From assembly GCF_002355475.1 (NCBI RefSeq), contig NZ_AP014862.1, positions 1,178,001 through 1,242,000 of the forward strand: a stretch of DNA of 64,000 nucleotides, written 5' to 3'. Shown in pieces: positions 21,161-30,863 of the stretch. A program made the position numbers and the translations under genes. The stretch's first letter is position 1. Each line of letters begins with the position of its first letter. The stretch is from Pseudomonas furukawaii (lineage in GTDB: Bacteria; Pseudomonadota; Gammaproteobacteria; Pseudomonadales; Pseudomonadaceae). The notes under the pieces were generated by a model that saw only the letters and a program-made list of their open reading frames with translations, had not been told where the DNA came from and searched no databases.

Positions 21161-22603
21161 TCAGCGGGCGATGCTGTGTACCGTGGCGCTTTGCGGGGCG
21201 CGGCCGTAGACGTCGTCGAGGCGCTCGATGTCGTCCTCGCCCAGGTAGCTGCCCGACTGCACCTCGATGATCTCCAGGGGGATCTTGCCCGGGTTGGCCA
21301 GGCGGTGGACCGAGGCGATGGGGATGTAGGTGGACTGGTTCTCGGTGAGCAGGAACACCTTGTCGTCGCAGGTCACCTGGGCGGTGCCGGAGACCACGAT
21401 CCAGTGCTCGGCGCGGTGGTGGTGCATCTGCAGCGACAGCTGCGCGCCGGGCTTGACGGTGATGTGCTTGACCTGGAAGCGGCCGCCCATGTCCACCGAG
21501 TCGTAGGAGCCCCAGGGGCGGTACACGGCGCAGTGGTTCTGGGTCTCGCTGCGGCCCTCGGCGTCCAGCTTGTTCACCAGCTTCTTCACGTCCTGCACCC
21601 GGTCCTTGTGGGCGATCATCATGGCGTCCTTGGTTTCCACCACCACCACATCGTCCAGGCCGATCACCGACACCAGCTTGCCGTTGCCGTGCACCAGGCA
21701 GTTGTGGCTGTCCTGGACCACCACATCGCCCTTGGTGACGTTGCCGTCGGCGTCCTTGTCATGCACTTCCCAGATGGAGCTCCAGCTGCCCACGTCGTTC
21801 CAGCCGGCGGTCAGCGGCACCACGCAGGCGCGTGCGGTCTTCTCCATCACCGCGTAGTCGATGGAGTTGTCCGGGCAGCAGGCGAAGGTGTTGGCATCGA
21901 TGGTGACGACGTTGCCGTCGCGCTGGCTGCGTTCCAGGGCCAGCAGGCAGGTGTCGTAGATGTCCACCTCGTGGTGCTTGAGCTCGTCGAGGAAGCGGCT
22001 GGCGCGGAACAGGAACATGCCGCTGTTCCAGAAATAGTCGCCGGAGGCCACGTACTGGCGGGCGGTTTCCTCATCGGGCTTCTCGACGAAGCGTTCGACC
22101 CGGCTGATGCCGTCCGGCAGGGCCGAATCGGCCTGGCTGCGGATGTAGCCGTAGCCGGTTTCAGGCCGCTCGGCGGGCACCCCGAAGAGCACCAGCTCGC
22201 CTTTCTCAGCGGCGAGGGTGGCCAGCGCCAGGGCTTGCTGGAAGGCCCGCTGGTCGCTCATCACATGGTCCGCCGGGAGCACCAGCATCAACTCGTCGCG
22301 GCCCTCGGCCAGCAGCTGCATGGCGGCCATGGCCACCGCCGGCGCGGTGTTGCGGCCGAAGGGCTCCAGCAGCATCGACTGGGCTTCCAGGCCGATGGCG
22401 TCGAGCTGTTCCTGGACGATGAAGCGATGGTCCTGGTTGGCCACCAGCACGGCGGGCTGCATGCCCTCGAAGTCGAGGCGCTGCAGGGTCTGCTGGAACA
22501 GGGTCTTCTCGCCGGTGAGGGCGAGGAACTGCTTGGGGTACTGCTTGCGGGAGAGGGGCCAGAGACGGGAGCCGCTACCGCCAGAAAGGATCACGGGAAT
22601 CAT
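21161..22603 (-). CDS. algA: Mannose-1-phosphate guanylyltransferase / mannose-6-phosphate isomerase
   Basis: 480 aa from ATG 22603. The N-terminal ~350 residues are the GDP-mannose pyrophosphorylase (G-G-S-G-S-R-L-W-P-L-S-R, and F-V-E-K-P). The C-terminal ~120 residues are a cupin phosphomannose isomerase (Q-M-H-H-H-R-A-E-H-W and E-V-Q-S-G-S-Y-L-G-E-D-D). It supplies GDP-mannose for AlgD by doing the first and third steps from fructose 6-phosphate. Last gene of the alginate operon, as in P. aeruginosa; a strong hairpin separates it from algF. Confidence 0.98.
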   Translation of the reverse strand: MIPVILSGGSGSRLWPLSRKQYPKQFLALTGEKTLFQQTLQRLDFEGMQPAVLVANQDHRFIVQEQLDAIGLEAQSMLLEPFGRNTAPAVAMAAMQLLAEGRDELMLVLPADHVMSDQRAFQQALALATLAAEKGELVLFGVPAERPETGYGYIRSQADSALPDGISRVERFVEKPDEETARQYVASGDYFWNSGMFLFRASRFLDELKHHEVDIYDTCLLALERSQRDGNVVTIDANTFACCPDNSIDYAVMEKTARACVVPLTAGWNDVGSWSSIWEVHDKDADGNVTKGDVVVQDSHNCLVHGNGKLVSVIGLDDVVVVETKDAMMIAHKDRVQDVKKLVNKLDAEGRSETQNHCAVYRPWGSYDSVDMGGRFQVKHITVKPGAQLSLQMHHHRAEHWIVVSGTAQVTCDDKVFLLTENQSTYIPIASVHRLANPGKIPLEIIEVQSGSYLGEDDIERLDDVYGRAPQSATVHSIAR

Positions 22604-22694
22604 GGTGTTTCTCCTGGAACTGTCATGGGTTGAGAGCATTGCTTCCATCGATCACATGTCATTCTTCGCCACCCTCGATCGGGGCGGCTTTTGG

Positions 22695-22718
22695 CCGGCG
22701 CGGTTCGGTCCGCGCCGG
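22695..22718. other. Intergenic hairpin between algF and algA
   Basis: Perfect 9-bp stem CCGGCGCGG / CCGCGCCGG with a 6-base loop in the 137-bp gap before algA. There is no T-run on the operon strand, so it is more likely an RNA-processing or stability element, or a partial attenuator, than a full terminator. Confidence 0.6.
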
Positions 22719-22740
22719 TTGTCGCTCCTTCAGTCGGCGA

Positions 22741-23388
22741 TCAGGTCTCCACCGGGCGCTTGACCCAGACCGGGGCCAGCTTGCCGCCGCTGCCGGTCAC
22801 GTAGAGGCAGACCACCTCGCCCCGTTGCAGGGAAACCGGCTTGAGGTCGCTGACCTTGCGGTCGCCGTCGAACAGGGCCAGGCCCACCTTCACCGGGTTG
22901 ATCTCGCGCTCGCCACGGCCGTCGGGGGCCACGTCCTCCACCACCGGGGTCTTGCCGTCGGCGGTCTTCAGGGTGAGCGTGGCGTCGGACAGGTTCTGCA
23001 CCCGCAGCAGGGCCTTCTGCTTGTTGCGGTAGGGGGGCTCTTCCACCAGGCGCGGTTGTTTGCCGGTCTCGTTCACCAGGGTGTAGTAGCGGTCGGCCTC
23101 CAGTTTCACCGAGAGGTTGCCGCTACCGACCTGGGCGCTGTAGTTGCCGGCGGGCAGGAACTTGAAGTCGCTGGAGCCCTGGGGCGGTACGTCCGTCAGC
23201 GCGGTGTTGCCGACATTCACACTGAGTTCGGTGCTGCTGGCGTTGTAGGCGCGGACGAAGGCGGACCCCTTGGGCGCCTGCGGGCCGTACAGGCCGCCTT
23301 CGTCGGCCTGCACGCCCTGCAGGGCGCCGATACCGAGCACCAGGGCGCAGGCGCAGGACATCCAGTGGCGATTTTTCTGTCGGTTCAT
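22741..23388 (-). CDS. algF: Alginate O-acetylation protein AlgF
   Basis: 215 aa from ATG 23388. A cleavable signal peptide ends near A-D-E (about residue 29). The mature part is the AlgF family, rich in beta strands (G-L-Y-G-P-Q-A-P-K-G-S-A-F-V-R). AlgF is a periplasmic partner of AlgI and AlgJ, needed to acetylate mannuronate residues of the polymer. It sits between algJ and algA in the normal place. Confidence 0.95.
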   Translation of the reverse strand: MNRQKNRHWMSCACALVLGIGALQGVQADEGGLYGPQAPKGSAFVRAYNASSTELSVNVGNTALTDVPPQGSSDFKFLPAGNYSAQVGSGNLSVKLEADRYYTLVNETGKQPRLVEEPPYRNKQKALLRVQNLSDATLTLKTADGKTPVVEDVAPDGRGEREINPVKVGLALFDGDRKVSDLKPVSLQRGEVVCLYVTGSGGKLAPVWVKRPVET

Positions 23389-23455
23389 GAGGTGTACCTC
23401 CATCTTCTCTCTTGAAAGGGGCCGGTTGCGGCCCCGTGCTGCCCCTGAGGGGCAT

Positions 23456-24604
23456 TCAGTCGCCCGTGCGCGAGGCCAGGCGTTCGTCACCCGCGCCGGC
23501 CTTGCGCAGCCCGGCGACCCATTCGGGGTCGAACTCGGACAGGTCGCTGTGCATCGGCAGGTAGCGTTCGGGGAATTCCCAGATCACCAGTTGCGGCGGG
23601 GCGCTTTTCAGCTCCTCGCTCTTCAGGTACTTGAGCATCGGCAGGATCGGGCCGTGGCCATCCTCGGCGTGGTTCACCAGGTCGCGCTGCAGGGCCTGAC
23701 GCAGGGCGCCGGCGAAGTTCCAGCGCTCGTTGGCGCTGTAGCTGGTGCCCACCAGGGCCACCGGTACCCGGTGCTCGGCGAACAGGGCATCGGCGCCGGC
23801 CTCACCTTCGTCGAGGCTGCGGGTGCTGCGCTTCTGCAACTGGTCCGGCGCGGGCATCAGCGAGGCGAACAGCGGGTCCAGGGGCAGGAAGCGGGTCAGG
23901 TCGCCCTTGTAGGGCTCCTGGCCCTGGACTTCCGTCACATAGGCGCGGTGCTCGCCGTCAAGGGGCGGCAGCGAGCCCACCGCCTGGCCGAGGCGTCCGG
24001 CCGCCGCCTCGGCGCCCAGGGGCGTCCAGTGGGTGTCGGTGCGCAGGAATACCTGGCCCTGGTCCTTGGCCGCTTCCAGCGTGCTCAGCAGGTCCGGTGC
24101 GGTGATGCCGGCGCGGCGTACGGCACCGTGAAAACGCTGGTAAAGGTCCTGGCGCAGGGCGGTGGGTTCGGCCTCGCCGACGTGCTCGGGGTAAAGGCGC
24201 GACTTGGCCGGAACTATCGCCAGCACCAGTTGCACGTCGCGGCGGGCCAGTTCGTCGCGCACGCCCTTGATCAGCGCCAGGTTGTCACGCAGGTGGCGCG
24301 TGCCATCGGCCACCGGGTCGAATTCCTCGTCCGAGTAGAGCCAGCCGTCCTCGCCAATCACCACCCCCTGGCGGCCCTCCTCGAACAGGGCGAAGTCCAC
24401 CAGGGCCCAGAGGTTGGTGCCCAGTTGCTTGACCGGGAAGGCCTCGTCGTAGTGCGACTCGAAGGCCTGGGCCAGCTTGCCATTGAGCACCGGCGTGTCC
24501 TTGGCCACGGCGAAGCCGGTCATCCCGGCGAGGGACCAGAGGCAGAGCCCCCCCAGGAGTCCGGTGAAGGCGCCGACGTAGAGCAGGTCATGGGTTCGAT
24601 TCAT
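23456..24604 (-). CDS. algJ: Alginate O-acetyltransferase AlgJ
   Basis: 382 aa. An N-terminal signal anchor is followed by an SGNH-like acetylesterase/transferase domain: the D-T-H-W motif gives the catalytic Asp and His, and G-T-S-Y-S gives the nucleophile Ser. AlgJ accepts acetyl groups from AlgI in the periplasm and works with AlgX and AlgF. It starts 13 bp after algI and resembles AlgX in architecture. Confidence 0.95.
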   Translation of the reverse strand: MNRTHDLLYVGAFTGLLGGLCLWSLAGMTGFAVAKDTPVLNGKLAQAFESHYDEAFPVKQLGTNLWALVDFALFEEGRQGVVIGEDGWLYSDEEFDPVADGTRHLRDNLALIKGVRDELARRDVQLVLAIVPAKSRLYPEHVGEAEPTALRQDLYQRFHGAVRRAGITAPDLLSTLEAAKDQGQVFLRTDTHWTPLGAEAAAGRLGQAVGSLPPLDGEHRAYVTEVQGQEPYKGDLTRFLPLDPLFASLMPAPDQLQKRSTRSLDEGEAGADALFAEHRVPVALVGTSYSANERWNFAGALRQALQRDLVNHAEDGHGPILPMLKYLKSEELKSAPPQLVIWEFPERYLPMHSDLSEFDPEWVAGLRKAGAGDERLASRTGD

Positions 24605-24616
24605 GGTGCGGTTCCG

Positions 24617-26083
24617 TCAGAACTGGAAGTAGAGGAAAGGGGAGAAGCTCTGCGCCGAGAGTTTCAGTACCGAGGCGATGAACAGGCCCAGCAGGGCGAA
24701 GCGCAAGGCGAAGGCCTGCAGGCCGATCGCCAGGGGCTGGCGCAGCGCGAGGCTGCCGTCGGGGTTGGCCACCAGTTGGCCTTCGACCGGCGCTTCTGCG
24801 CGGAACTGGCTGCGGCCGAACCAGGCCAGCACGGCCCAGGCGAGTAAGAGCGTGGCGATCTGCAGTTCGTTGATCTGTGCGCGGTTGAGCTCGGAGAGCT
24901 GCCAGCCGTTGAAGCTGAACAGCGCGACATAGATGCGACCGGCCACTTCCAGGTTCTCGGCGCGGAAGATCACCCAGCCGAGCATTACCAGGAACAGGGT
25001 GAAGGCCCAGCGCAGGGGCCGGAACACGCGGGGGGCGGCGTTGACGCCCAGGGCCCGCTCGATGGAGAGCCAGAGGCCGTGCCAGGCACCCCAGATCAGG
25101 AAGGTCCAGTTGGCGCCATGCCAGAAACCGCCCAGCAGCATGGTCAGGAACAGGTTGCGATAGGTCCTGAGGGTCCCGTGGCGATTGCCGCCCAGGGGGA
25201 TGTAGAGGTAGTCCCGCAGCCAGGTGGAGAGGCTGATGTGCCAGCGGCGCCAGAACTCGGTGATGGACTGGCTGATGTAGGGCTGGTTGAAGTTTTCCAT
25301 GAAGCGGAAGCCCATCATCAGGCCGAGTCCGATGGCCATGTCGCTGTAGCCGGAGAAGTCGAAGTACAGCTGCGCGGTATAGGCCAGCATGCCCAGCCAG
25401 GCGTCGCCGGTGCTCGGGTCCTGCAGGGCGAAGCTGTGGTCCACCAGGGGCGCGAGGCTGTCGGCGATGAAGACCTTCTTCACGAATCCCTGCATGAAGC
25501 GGGTGGCGCCTTCGGAGAAGGTGTCGAGGCTGTGGCTGCGCTGGGTGAACTGGTCGGCCAGGTCCTTGTAGCGCAGCACGGGGCCGGCGATGAGTTGCGG
25601 GAAGAGGGCGATGAACGCGGCGAAGTTGATCAGGTTGCGCGTGGGTTCGGTGTCACGGCGGTACACATCCACCAGGTAGCTGATGGACTGGAAGATGTAG
25701 AAGGAGATGCCGATGGGCAGGATCACCTGGGTCAGCAGCATGGGCTCCCAGCCCAGGGCTTCCAGCAGGCGGTTGAGGTTGTCCGCGCCGAAGTTGGCGT
25801 ACTTGAAATAGCCCAGGGTGAGCAGGTTGCCCACCACGCCCCAGAGCACCCAGCGCTGGGCGCTCCGGGTGCCCTGGCCGGCCCCGTGGATGGCCAGGCC
25901 GAAACCGTAGTTCCAGAGGGTCACCGCGATGAACAGGGCGAGGAAGTCCACTCGCCACCAGGCATAGAACAGGTAGCTGCCCACGAGGATCAGCAGGTTT
26001 CGGTAGCGGTTCCCGATCAGGTAGTAGAGGCCGAGGAAGCTCGGCAGGAACAGGAACAGGAACACGTTGGATGAGAAGACCAT
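24617..26083 (-). CDS. algI: Alginate O-acetyltransferase AlgI (MBOAT)
   Basis: 488 aa from ATG 26083, which has GGAG 9 bases upstream; a start 7 codons earlier is less likely. It is an MBOAT integral membrane protein with about 10-12 helices. Family motifs are R-W-H-I-S-L-S-T-W-L-R-D-Y-L and G-F-W-H-G-A-N-W-T-F, the latter with the catalytic His. It passes acetyl groups from the cytoplasm to the periplasmic AlgJ/AlgX/AlgF. It is unusual here that a 570-bp tandem-repeat array lies between it and algL. Confidence 0.96.
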   Translation of the reverse strand: MVFSSNVFLFLFLPSFLGLYYLIGNRYRNLLILVGSYLFYAWWRVDFLALFIAVTLWNYGFGLAIHGAGQGTRSAQRWVLWGVVGNLLTLGYFKYANFGADNLNRLLEALGWEPMLLTQVILPIGISFYIFQSISYLVDVYRRDTEPTRNLINFAAFIALFPQLIAGPVLRYKDLADQFTQRSHSLDTFSEGATRFMQGFVKKVFIADSLAPLVDHSFALQDPSTGDAWLGMLAYTAQLYFDFSGYSDMAIGLGLMMGFRFMENFNQPYISQSITEFWRRWHISLSTWLRDYLYIPLGGNRHGTLRTYRNLFLTMLLGGFWHGANWTFLIWGAWHGLWLSIERALGVNAAPRVFRPLRWAFTLFLVMLGWVIFRAENLEVAGRIYVALFSFNGWQLSELNRAQINELQIATLLLAWAVLAWFGRSQFRAEAPVEGQLVANPDGSLALRQPLAIGLQAFALRFALLGLFIASVLKLSAQSFSPFLYFQF

Positions 26084-26150
26084 CCGCGTCTCTCCGTTGA
26101 ACATGGGTTGTCTGGCCCGCCGTGGTGGCGGTGTTTATTTCTCCCCTCTA

Positions 26151-26722
26151 GAGGGGGTTGTCCGTGCCAGGGCCTGGTCCGGCGCTGGCGCTGTTGCTCC
26201 CCTCGCCCTTCGGGAGAGGGGCCGGGGGAAAGGGATGCCGGGCTCCGTGCGGCGTCGACTTCCCTCACCCCAGCCCTCTCCCAGGGGGAGAGGGGGTTGT
26301 CCGTGCCAGGGCCTGGTCCTGCGCTGGCGCTGTTGCTCCCCTCGCCCTTCGGGAGAGGGGCCGGGGGAGAGGGATGCCGAGCCTCGTGCGGCGTCGACTT
26401 CCCTCACCCCAGCCCTCTCCCAGGGGGAGAGGGGGTTGTCCGTGCCAGGGCCTGGTCCTGCGCTGGCGTTGTTGCTCCCCTCGCCCTTCAGGAGAGGGGC
26501 CGGGGGAGAGGGATGCCGAGCCTCGTGCGGCGTCGATTTCCCTCACCCCAGCCCTCTCCCAGGGGAGAGGGGGTTGTCCGTGCCAGGGCCTGGTCCCGCG
26601 CTGGCGTTGTTGCTCCCCTCGCCCTTCGGGAGAGGGGCCGGGGGAGAGGGATGCCGGGCTCCGTGCGGCGTCCGACTTCCCTCACCCCAGCCCTCTCCCA
26701 GGGGGAGAGGGGGTTGTCCGTG
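26151..26722. repeat. Tandem array of a 139-bp hairpin-rich repeat
   Basis: The GAGGGGGTTGTCCGTG segment recurs with its TTG at 26158, 26297, 26436, 26574 and 26714, giving four full units of 139, 139, 138 and 140 bp plus the start of a fifth. Each unit holds two inverted repeats: CCCTCTCCC/GGGAGAGGG and CCCCTCGCCC/GGGAGAGGGG. The array fills the algL-algI gap and ends one base from the algL stop. Copies differ at few bases. It makes open frames on both strands that are not genes. Bases 26084-26150 hold only the algI ribosome site. Confidence 0.93.
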
Positions 26723-26723
26723 G

Positions 26724-27821
26724 TCAGCTCCCGCCCTCCCGTTTCGGGTGGAACACCCGGGTCACGTCGCCGCCCAGGCGGAAGGTGGTGTAGGGCCCCA
26801 TCTCGTCCTTCCAGGCCAGGGTCTTCGGTTCGCAGCCGTAGAGGGCGCACCAGGGTTCCAGCCAGGCGAACTTGGTGTGCTTCTTCAATTCGCCCATATC
26901 CTGGTTCTCGCCTGTCCGGTCCTCGAAGGCGTCCTGGTCGTCGACGCCCTCCAGCACCCGTTCGCCGAGGCGTTTCAGGGCGCCGTCGTTCTCGTCCTGC
27001 AGGTCCTGGCCGTTGGCCTGGGCGAAGCTGGCGATCATGGCCAGCGGCGGCAGGGCGTAGTTGTGGTAGGCCAGCGCGCGTTGGCGGCGCTTGAGTTCGT
27101 TGGGCAGGAAGCCCTGGTCGTCCACCTGGGCGGCGGCCACGCGGAACTGGTCCACCGACCAGTCGTAGAGGTCGCGGCGGTTGGTCGCCACGGCGGTGGC
27201 CATGATCGACCAGGCGGCCCAGTAGGCGTGGTTGTTGACCTTCTTCAGGGGCAGGCCGCTCCAGTCCTTCACCACCTGGTCGGCCAGGTGCGAGAACCAG
27301 GACTCGATCAACCGCGCCTGGCTGCCGTAGGCGGCCAGTGGCCGGGAGTCGGAGAACTTCAGCTGCAGGTAGGCCGAGGCCATGCTGCCCAGGGCCCATT
27401 TGCGCATGGACTTGCCGGTGTGGTTGTACTCGGTGCTCAGCAGCGCGTTGGCCTGGGCCCAACTGCCCAGCCACTGCAGGCTGCACTCCAGCTGGGTGCG
27501 CTGTCCCTTGCGCAGGTAGTCCGTGACCATCTTGCTGACGCCGCGCTCCATGTCGGTGATGTCGGCGGTCTTTTCGCGGAAGGCCTTTTCCGCTTCGGGG
27601 TTGAGGGTGGCCCGGGCCTTGTCGGAGCCCTCGTACTTGCTGCGGAACTCCAGCTTGGCGGTATAGGGCTTGGGCGGCGCCTTGCAACTGCCGCCGTCCT
27701 TGCCACGGACCTCCACCGGGGCGTAGTAGCCGGGTGGCGGTACCAGCTGCGACGCGGTTGCCTGGCCGGCGAGCAGGATGCCGGCCATCAGGGGGGCCAG
27801 GTGCCAGGTTCGGGTGCTCAT
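26724..27821 (-). CDS. algL: Poly(beta-D-mannuronate) lyase AlgL
   Basis: 365 aa from the second of two adjacent ATGs, 5 bases after AAGGAGG (27824 is the alternative). A signal peptide ends near A-T-A-S; the mature start is L-V-P-P-P-G-Y-Y. This is polysaccharide lyase family 5, with N-N-H-x-Y-W-A-A-W holding catalytic residues and the R-A-L-A-Y-H-N-Y-A motif. It degrades stray alginate in the periplasm and is part of the export scaffold. Operon position between algX and algI is standard. Confidence 0.97.
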   Translation of the reverse strand: MSTRTWHLAPLMAGILLAGQATASQLVPPPGYYAPVEVRGKDGGSCKAPPKPYTAKLEFRSKYEGSDKARATLNPEAEKAFREKTADITDMERGVSKMVTDYLRKGQRTQLECSLQWLGSWAQANALLSTEYNHTGKSMRKWALGSMASAYLQLKFSDSRPLAAYGSQARLIESWFSHLADQVVKDWSGLPLKKVNNHAYWAAWSIMATAVATNRRDLYDWSVDQFRVAAAQVDDQGFLPNELKRRQRALAYHNYALPPLAMIASFAQANGQDLQDENDGALKRLGERVLEGVDDQDAFEDRTGENQDMGELKKHTKFAWLEPWCALYGCEPKTLAWKDEMGPYTTFRLGGDVTRVFHPKREGGS

Positions 27822-27835
27822 CATCTCCTCCTTCC

Positions 27836-29263
27836 TCAATCGGCGCGCGCCGTGAGGGGGCTTTCGCCCTTGGCGGGCCGGGCGCAGACGCTCACCTCGA
27901 CGCTGAGGTCCTGGGGAATCTGCTCGGGGCCGTGGATTTCCACCGCGAGCAGGTTCAGGTCGGCCCAGTCGGGGTCGTTGCGCAGCTCGAAGACGTAGCG
28001 TCCACCGGTGTCGACCCGGTCGCTCTGTTCCAGCTTGAAGTTCTCGCGGCGGCCGTTGAGGTACCAGAGGGTCGCCTTGGCCTCATGCACCGAGGGGTCG
28101 CTGAAGCGGAGGTCCACCTGGTAGTCGCCGCCGCGCAGGTCCCGGAGCGGGGCGCCCTTGCCATTGACCACCACCTCGTTGGCGCCGGCGTGGAGCTTCA
28201 CCTTGTTCTTCAGGGCCACGGGGCGGCCCTCGCAGCCGTTGTTCACCAGCGGCACGGCCTGGCGGTAGAAGCTCTGCTGGGCCATGTCGTAGTGGGTGGC
28301 GAACTCCCAGATCAGCACCTTGGGCGGGTTGTCGTGGAAGTCCTGGCTGCTCATGTACTGCAGCAGGGCGCTGTCGAAGCCGCCGCCGCTGACCGCCAGG
28401 TTGAGCACCTCGACGCCGGCGTGCTGCTGGAGGAAGCCGGCGAAGTTGTAGGCCGGGCCGCTGTTGCTGGTGCCCACCAGGGCCACCCGAGGGGTGGATT
28501 CATCGCCGAACAGGCTGTCGCCGCTGGCCTCGCCGGCGGCTTCCGTCTCGTAGCGCGGCACGTACTGGGTGGCGTAGCTGGTGCCGCAGAGCTGGCCGGC
28601 GGTCTTGTGCAGGGTGCCGGCCTTGGGCAGCAGGCCCACCACCTTGCTCTCGAAGCGCTGGGTGGGAATCTCGTCGAAACCGGGGATCTGCTTCAGGGTC
28701 TCGGCCACCCGTTTCGCCGTGCGATCGGCGCCGGCCGGGGTCCAGTGATGGTCGGCCTTGAAGTAGTAGTCGGTGCCCAGGTCCCGTTCGTCGAACAGCG
28801 GCGAGAGGTCGGTGACCCAGATGCCGGCCTGGCGGAATTGCGCCACGGCGGCCAGGTAGTTCTTCTTCGCCAGGTCGTAGTCGAAGCGGGCCTTTTCTTC
28901 GGGGGTCAGCTTGTCGCGGTTCACCAGGCCCCGGGTGGGCTGGTAGACCACCATCAGCTCCACGCCCCTGGCCTTCAGGGCATCCCGCAGCCGGCGCAGC
29001 TCTCGCCAGCCCAGGGCCGTGGTGCCGAAGTCGGTGCGCAGGTCGTAGCGCGTGCGGAACAGCCAGTCGCCCTGGCCCTGCACCAGGGCCGCGAAGAAGT
29101 CCAGGTACTTGGTGTTGTAGCTCGCCGGGTCCTGGGCGATGGCGCAGAGCGGCCCGGTGCGTTGCACGCTGTACTCGGGGGCGGCCTGTGCGCTCCCCGT
29201 GGCGGCCAGGAGGCTGGCGGCGAGGGCCGAGGTGGCGAGGCGGAGTCGGGTGGAAGTGTGCAT
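27836..29263 (-). CDS. algX: Alginate biosynthesis protein AlgX
   Basis: 475 aa from ATG 29263 with AGGA upstream. Signal peptide to about residue 28 (A-Q-A). An SGNH-like acetyltransferase domain carries D-H-H-W for Asp/His and G-T-S-N-S for Ser; the C-terminal ~130 residues form the carbohydrate-binding module of AlgX. It acetylates alginate terminally in the periplasm and bridges acetylation to the export complex. Its stop lies 14 bp before the algL ATG chosen here. Confidence 0.96.
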   Translation of the reverse strand: MHTSTRLRLATSALAASLLAATGSAQAAPEYSVQRTGPLCAIAQDPASYNTKYLDFFAALVQGQGDWLFRTRYDLRTDFGTTALGWRELRRLRDALKARGVELMVVYQPTRGLVNRDKLTPEEKARFDYDLAKKNYLAAVAQFRQAGIWVTDLSPLFDERDLGTDYYFKADHHWTPAGADRTAKRVAETLKQIPGFDEIPTQRFESKVVGLLPKAGTLHKTAGQLCGTSYATQYVPRYETEAAGEASGDSLFGDESTPRVALVGTSNSGPAYNFAGFLQQHAGVEVLNLAVSGGGFDSALLQYMSSQDFHDNPPKVLIWEFATHYDMAQQSFYRQAVPLVNNGCEGRPVALKNKVKLHAGANEVVVNGKGAPLRDLRGGDYQVDLRFSDPSVHEAKATLWYLNGRRENFKLEQSDRVDTGGRYVFELRNDPDWADLNLLAVEIHGPEQIPQDLSVEVSVCARPAKGESPLTARAD

Positions 29264-29274
29264 GTCGGGGTTCC

Positions 29275-30834
29275 TCAATCCTGGAGCTCGGCCTGGCTTT
29301 CGACGGGGTCGATCAGCACCGCCTGCTTGCGGCGCACCATCAGGTCGAGGATCTCGTCCTGCTTTTCGCCCAGGATGCCGGCGAAGCTGATGCCGGTGGA
29401 CTTGCTCGGGGCCAGCAGCTCGACGTCGTAGAGTTCCACCGAGAGTGGCGAGTCGATGGACAGGGGGCTGGAGCCGTTGCCGGCGAGCTTGCCGCCCACC
29501 AGGATCAGCGAGACCTTGGTGTCGAAGGGGTCCAGTTCGACGTTTCGGTCGGTGTTGGAAAGGTCCTTGATGTGGCCGTAGACGCCGGTCAGGCCGTTGG
29601 CCGCCGAAAGGTTCTCGTAGAGGCGGATGTTCACGCTGTTGCGCACGCGGATGCCGTGGCGCTTGTTGCTGAGGATCTTGTTGCCCCAGAGCAGGTTGTT
29701 GGAGCTCTCGTAGAGGGTGATGCCGTCGGCGTGGTTGCGGTACACCTCGTTCCAGGCCACCAGGTTGTTCACCGAGTTGCGGTCGATGACGATGCCCGAG
29801 AGCTTGTTGTCATAGCTCCGGTTGTTGACGATCCAGCTGTCGTCCACCTCGCGGGAGATGATGATGCCGTGCTTCTTCTTCGTCCCGTGGACGGTGTTGT
29901 CGGCGATGATCAGGCCGTGGGAGCGGTCGTGGGGGTCGATGCCGTAGACGATGTTGTCCCGGTAGGTGTTGCCCTTGATCACCACGTTGGCCGCCTCGTA
30001 GCAGTAGAAGCCGTACCAGTGGTCGACGAACTCCGAGTCCAGCAGCCAGCCGGTGGGTTCCGCGCGCTTCAGCCGCGCGTGCATGCCCGGGGTGTACTGG
30101 GTGATGGAGACGCCGTAGGACTTGGAGTTGTCGTAGCCCAGGCTGGTGACGGTGCTGCCGACGATGTAGAGCTCGCTGCCGCCCCAGGACACCAGGAAGG
30201 GGCGGAATTCCGACGGCGAGCGGAAGTGGGCCGGGGCCTTGTCCTTTTCGCGCCAGGCGGTGAGCCGGCTGTCCTTGATGAACAGCTTGCCGTCGTTGAC
30301 CAGGAAGGCACCGCGTTCCTGGGACAGGCGGAAGTCACGGGTGGCCTTGCCGATCTCCAGGTTGGCGTCCTGGGCCACCACCAGCGGCAGGCGGGACAGG
30401 TAGACGCCCGGCTCGACCTCGGCGAATTGGTGGTCGGGCAGCGCGCGGGCGATGTCCGCGGGGGTGACATGGCCGCCTTCGATGAAGATCGCCTGGGGCA
30501 TGCCCTGCTGGCGCTTGACCCATTCCCGCAGGCGTTCGTCGCCGCCGATGAAGTCCTTCAGGGCGTCCTGCTGGAGCATGCGCCGGACCACGACGCGGCC
30601 GGGCCGCGAACGGTCGATCTTCGCTTCCACCGCCTCGGCGGTGTAGCCGGAGAGGTCCGGCACCTTGGGCGTCTCGAGGTGCAGTTGATCCACCGGTGCG
30701 GTGGTGACGGTGTAGTTGCGGGTTTCCTTGAGCCCCCGGGCGGGCTCGGCGCCCTGGACCCAGGGGGCGGCGAACTGCAGGGCACCGAGTACGATGCCGC
30801 TCGCCAGTAATGTGGTTCCCATGCCGCGTTTCAC
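29275..30834 (-). CDS. algG: Mannuronan C5-epimerase AlgG
   Basis: 519 aa from GTG 30834, which has GGAGGA 6 bases before it; ATG 30864, overlapping the algE stop by 4 bp, would add 10 residues and is the alternative. A signal peptide is followed by a right-handed beta-helix of repeated N-rich turns (about 240-470). The catalytic D-P-H-D motif lies in Y-G-I-D-P-H-D-R-S-H. It converts mannuronate to guluronate in the polymer in the periplasm. Confidence 0.95.
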   Translation of the reverse strand: MKRGMGTTLLASGIVLGALQFAAPWVQGAEPARGLKETRNYTVTTAPVDQLHLETPKVPDLSGYTAEAVEAKIDRSRPGRVVVRRMLQQDALKDFIGGDERLREWVKRQQGMPQAIFIEGGHVTPADIARALPDHQFAEVEPGVYLSRLPLVVAQDANLEIGKATRDFRLSQERGAFLVNDGKLFIKDSRLTAWREKDKAPAHFRSPSEFRPFLVSWGGSELYIVGSTVTSLGYDNSKSYGVSITQYTPGMHARLKRAEPTGWLLDSEFVDHWYGFYCYEAANVVIKGNTYRDNIVYGIDPHDRSHGLIIADNTVHGTKKKHGIIISREVDDSWIVNNRSYDNKLSGIVIDRNSVNNLVAWNEVYRNHADGITLYESSNNLLWGNKILSNKRHGIRVRNSVNIRLYENLSAANGLTGVYGHIKDLSNTDRNVELDPFDTKVSLILVGGKLAGNGSSPLSIDSPLSVELYDVELLAPSKSTGISFAGILGEKQDEILDLMVRRKQAVLIDPVESQAELQD

Positions 30835-30863
30835 GGTTGTTCCTCCCATGCGCCGGGCACTCA

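Noticed and set aside
26151-26722. CRISPR array
   Set aside because: Repeat units are contiguous 139-bp copies with no unique spacers and no cas genes.
26067-27998. 643-codon plus-strand frame across the algL-algI repeats
   Set aside because: Made of the 139-bp repeats translated through, then antisense to algL; no protein family.
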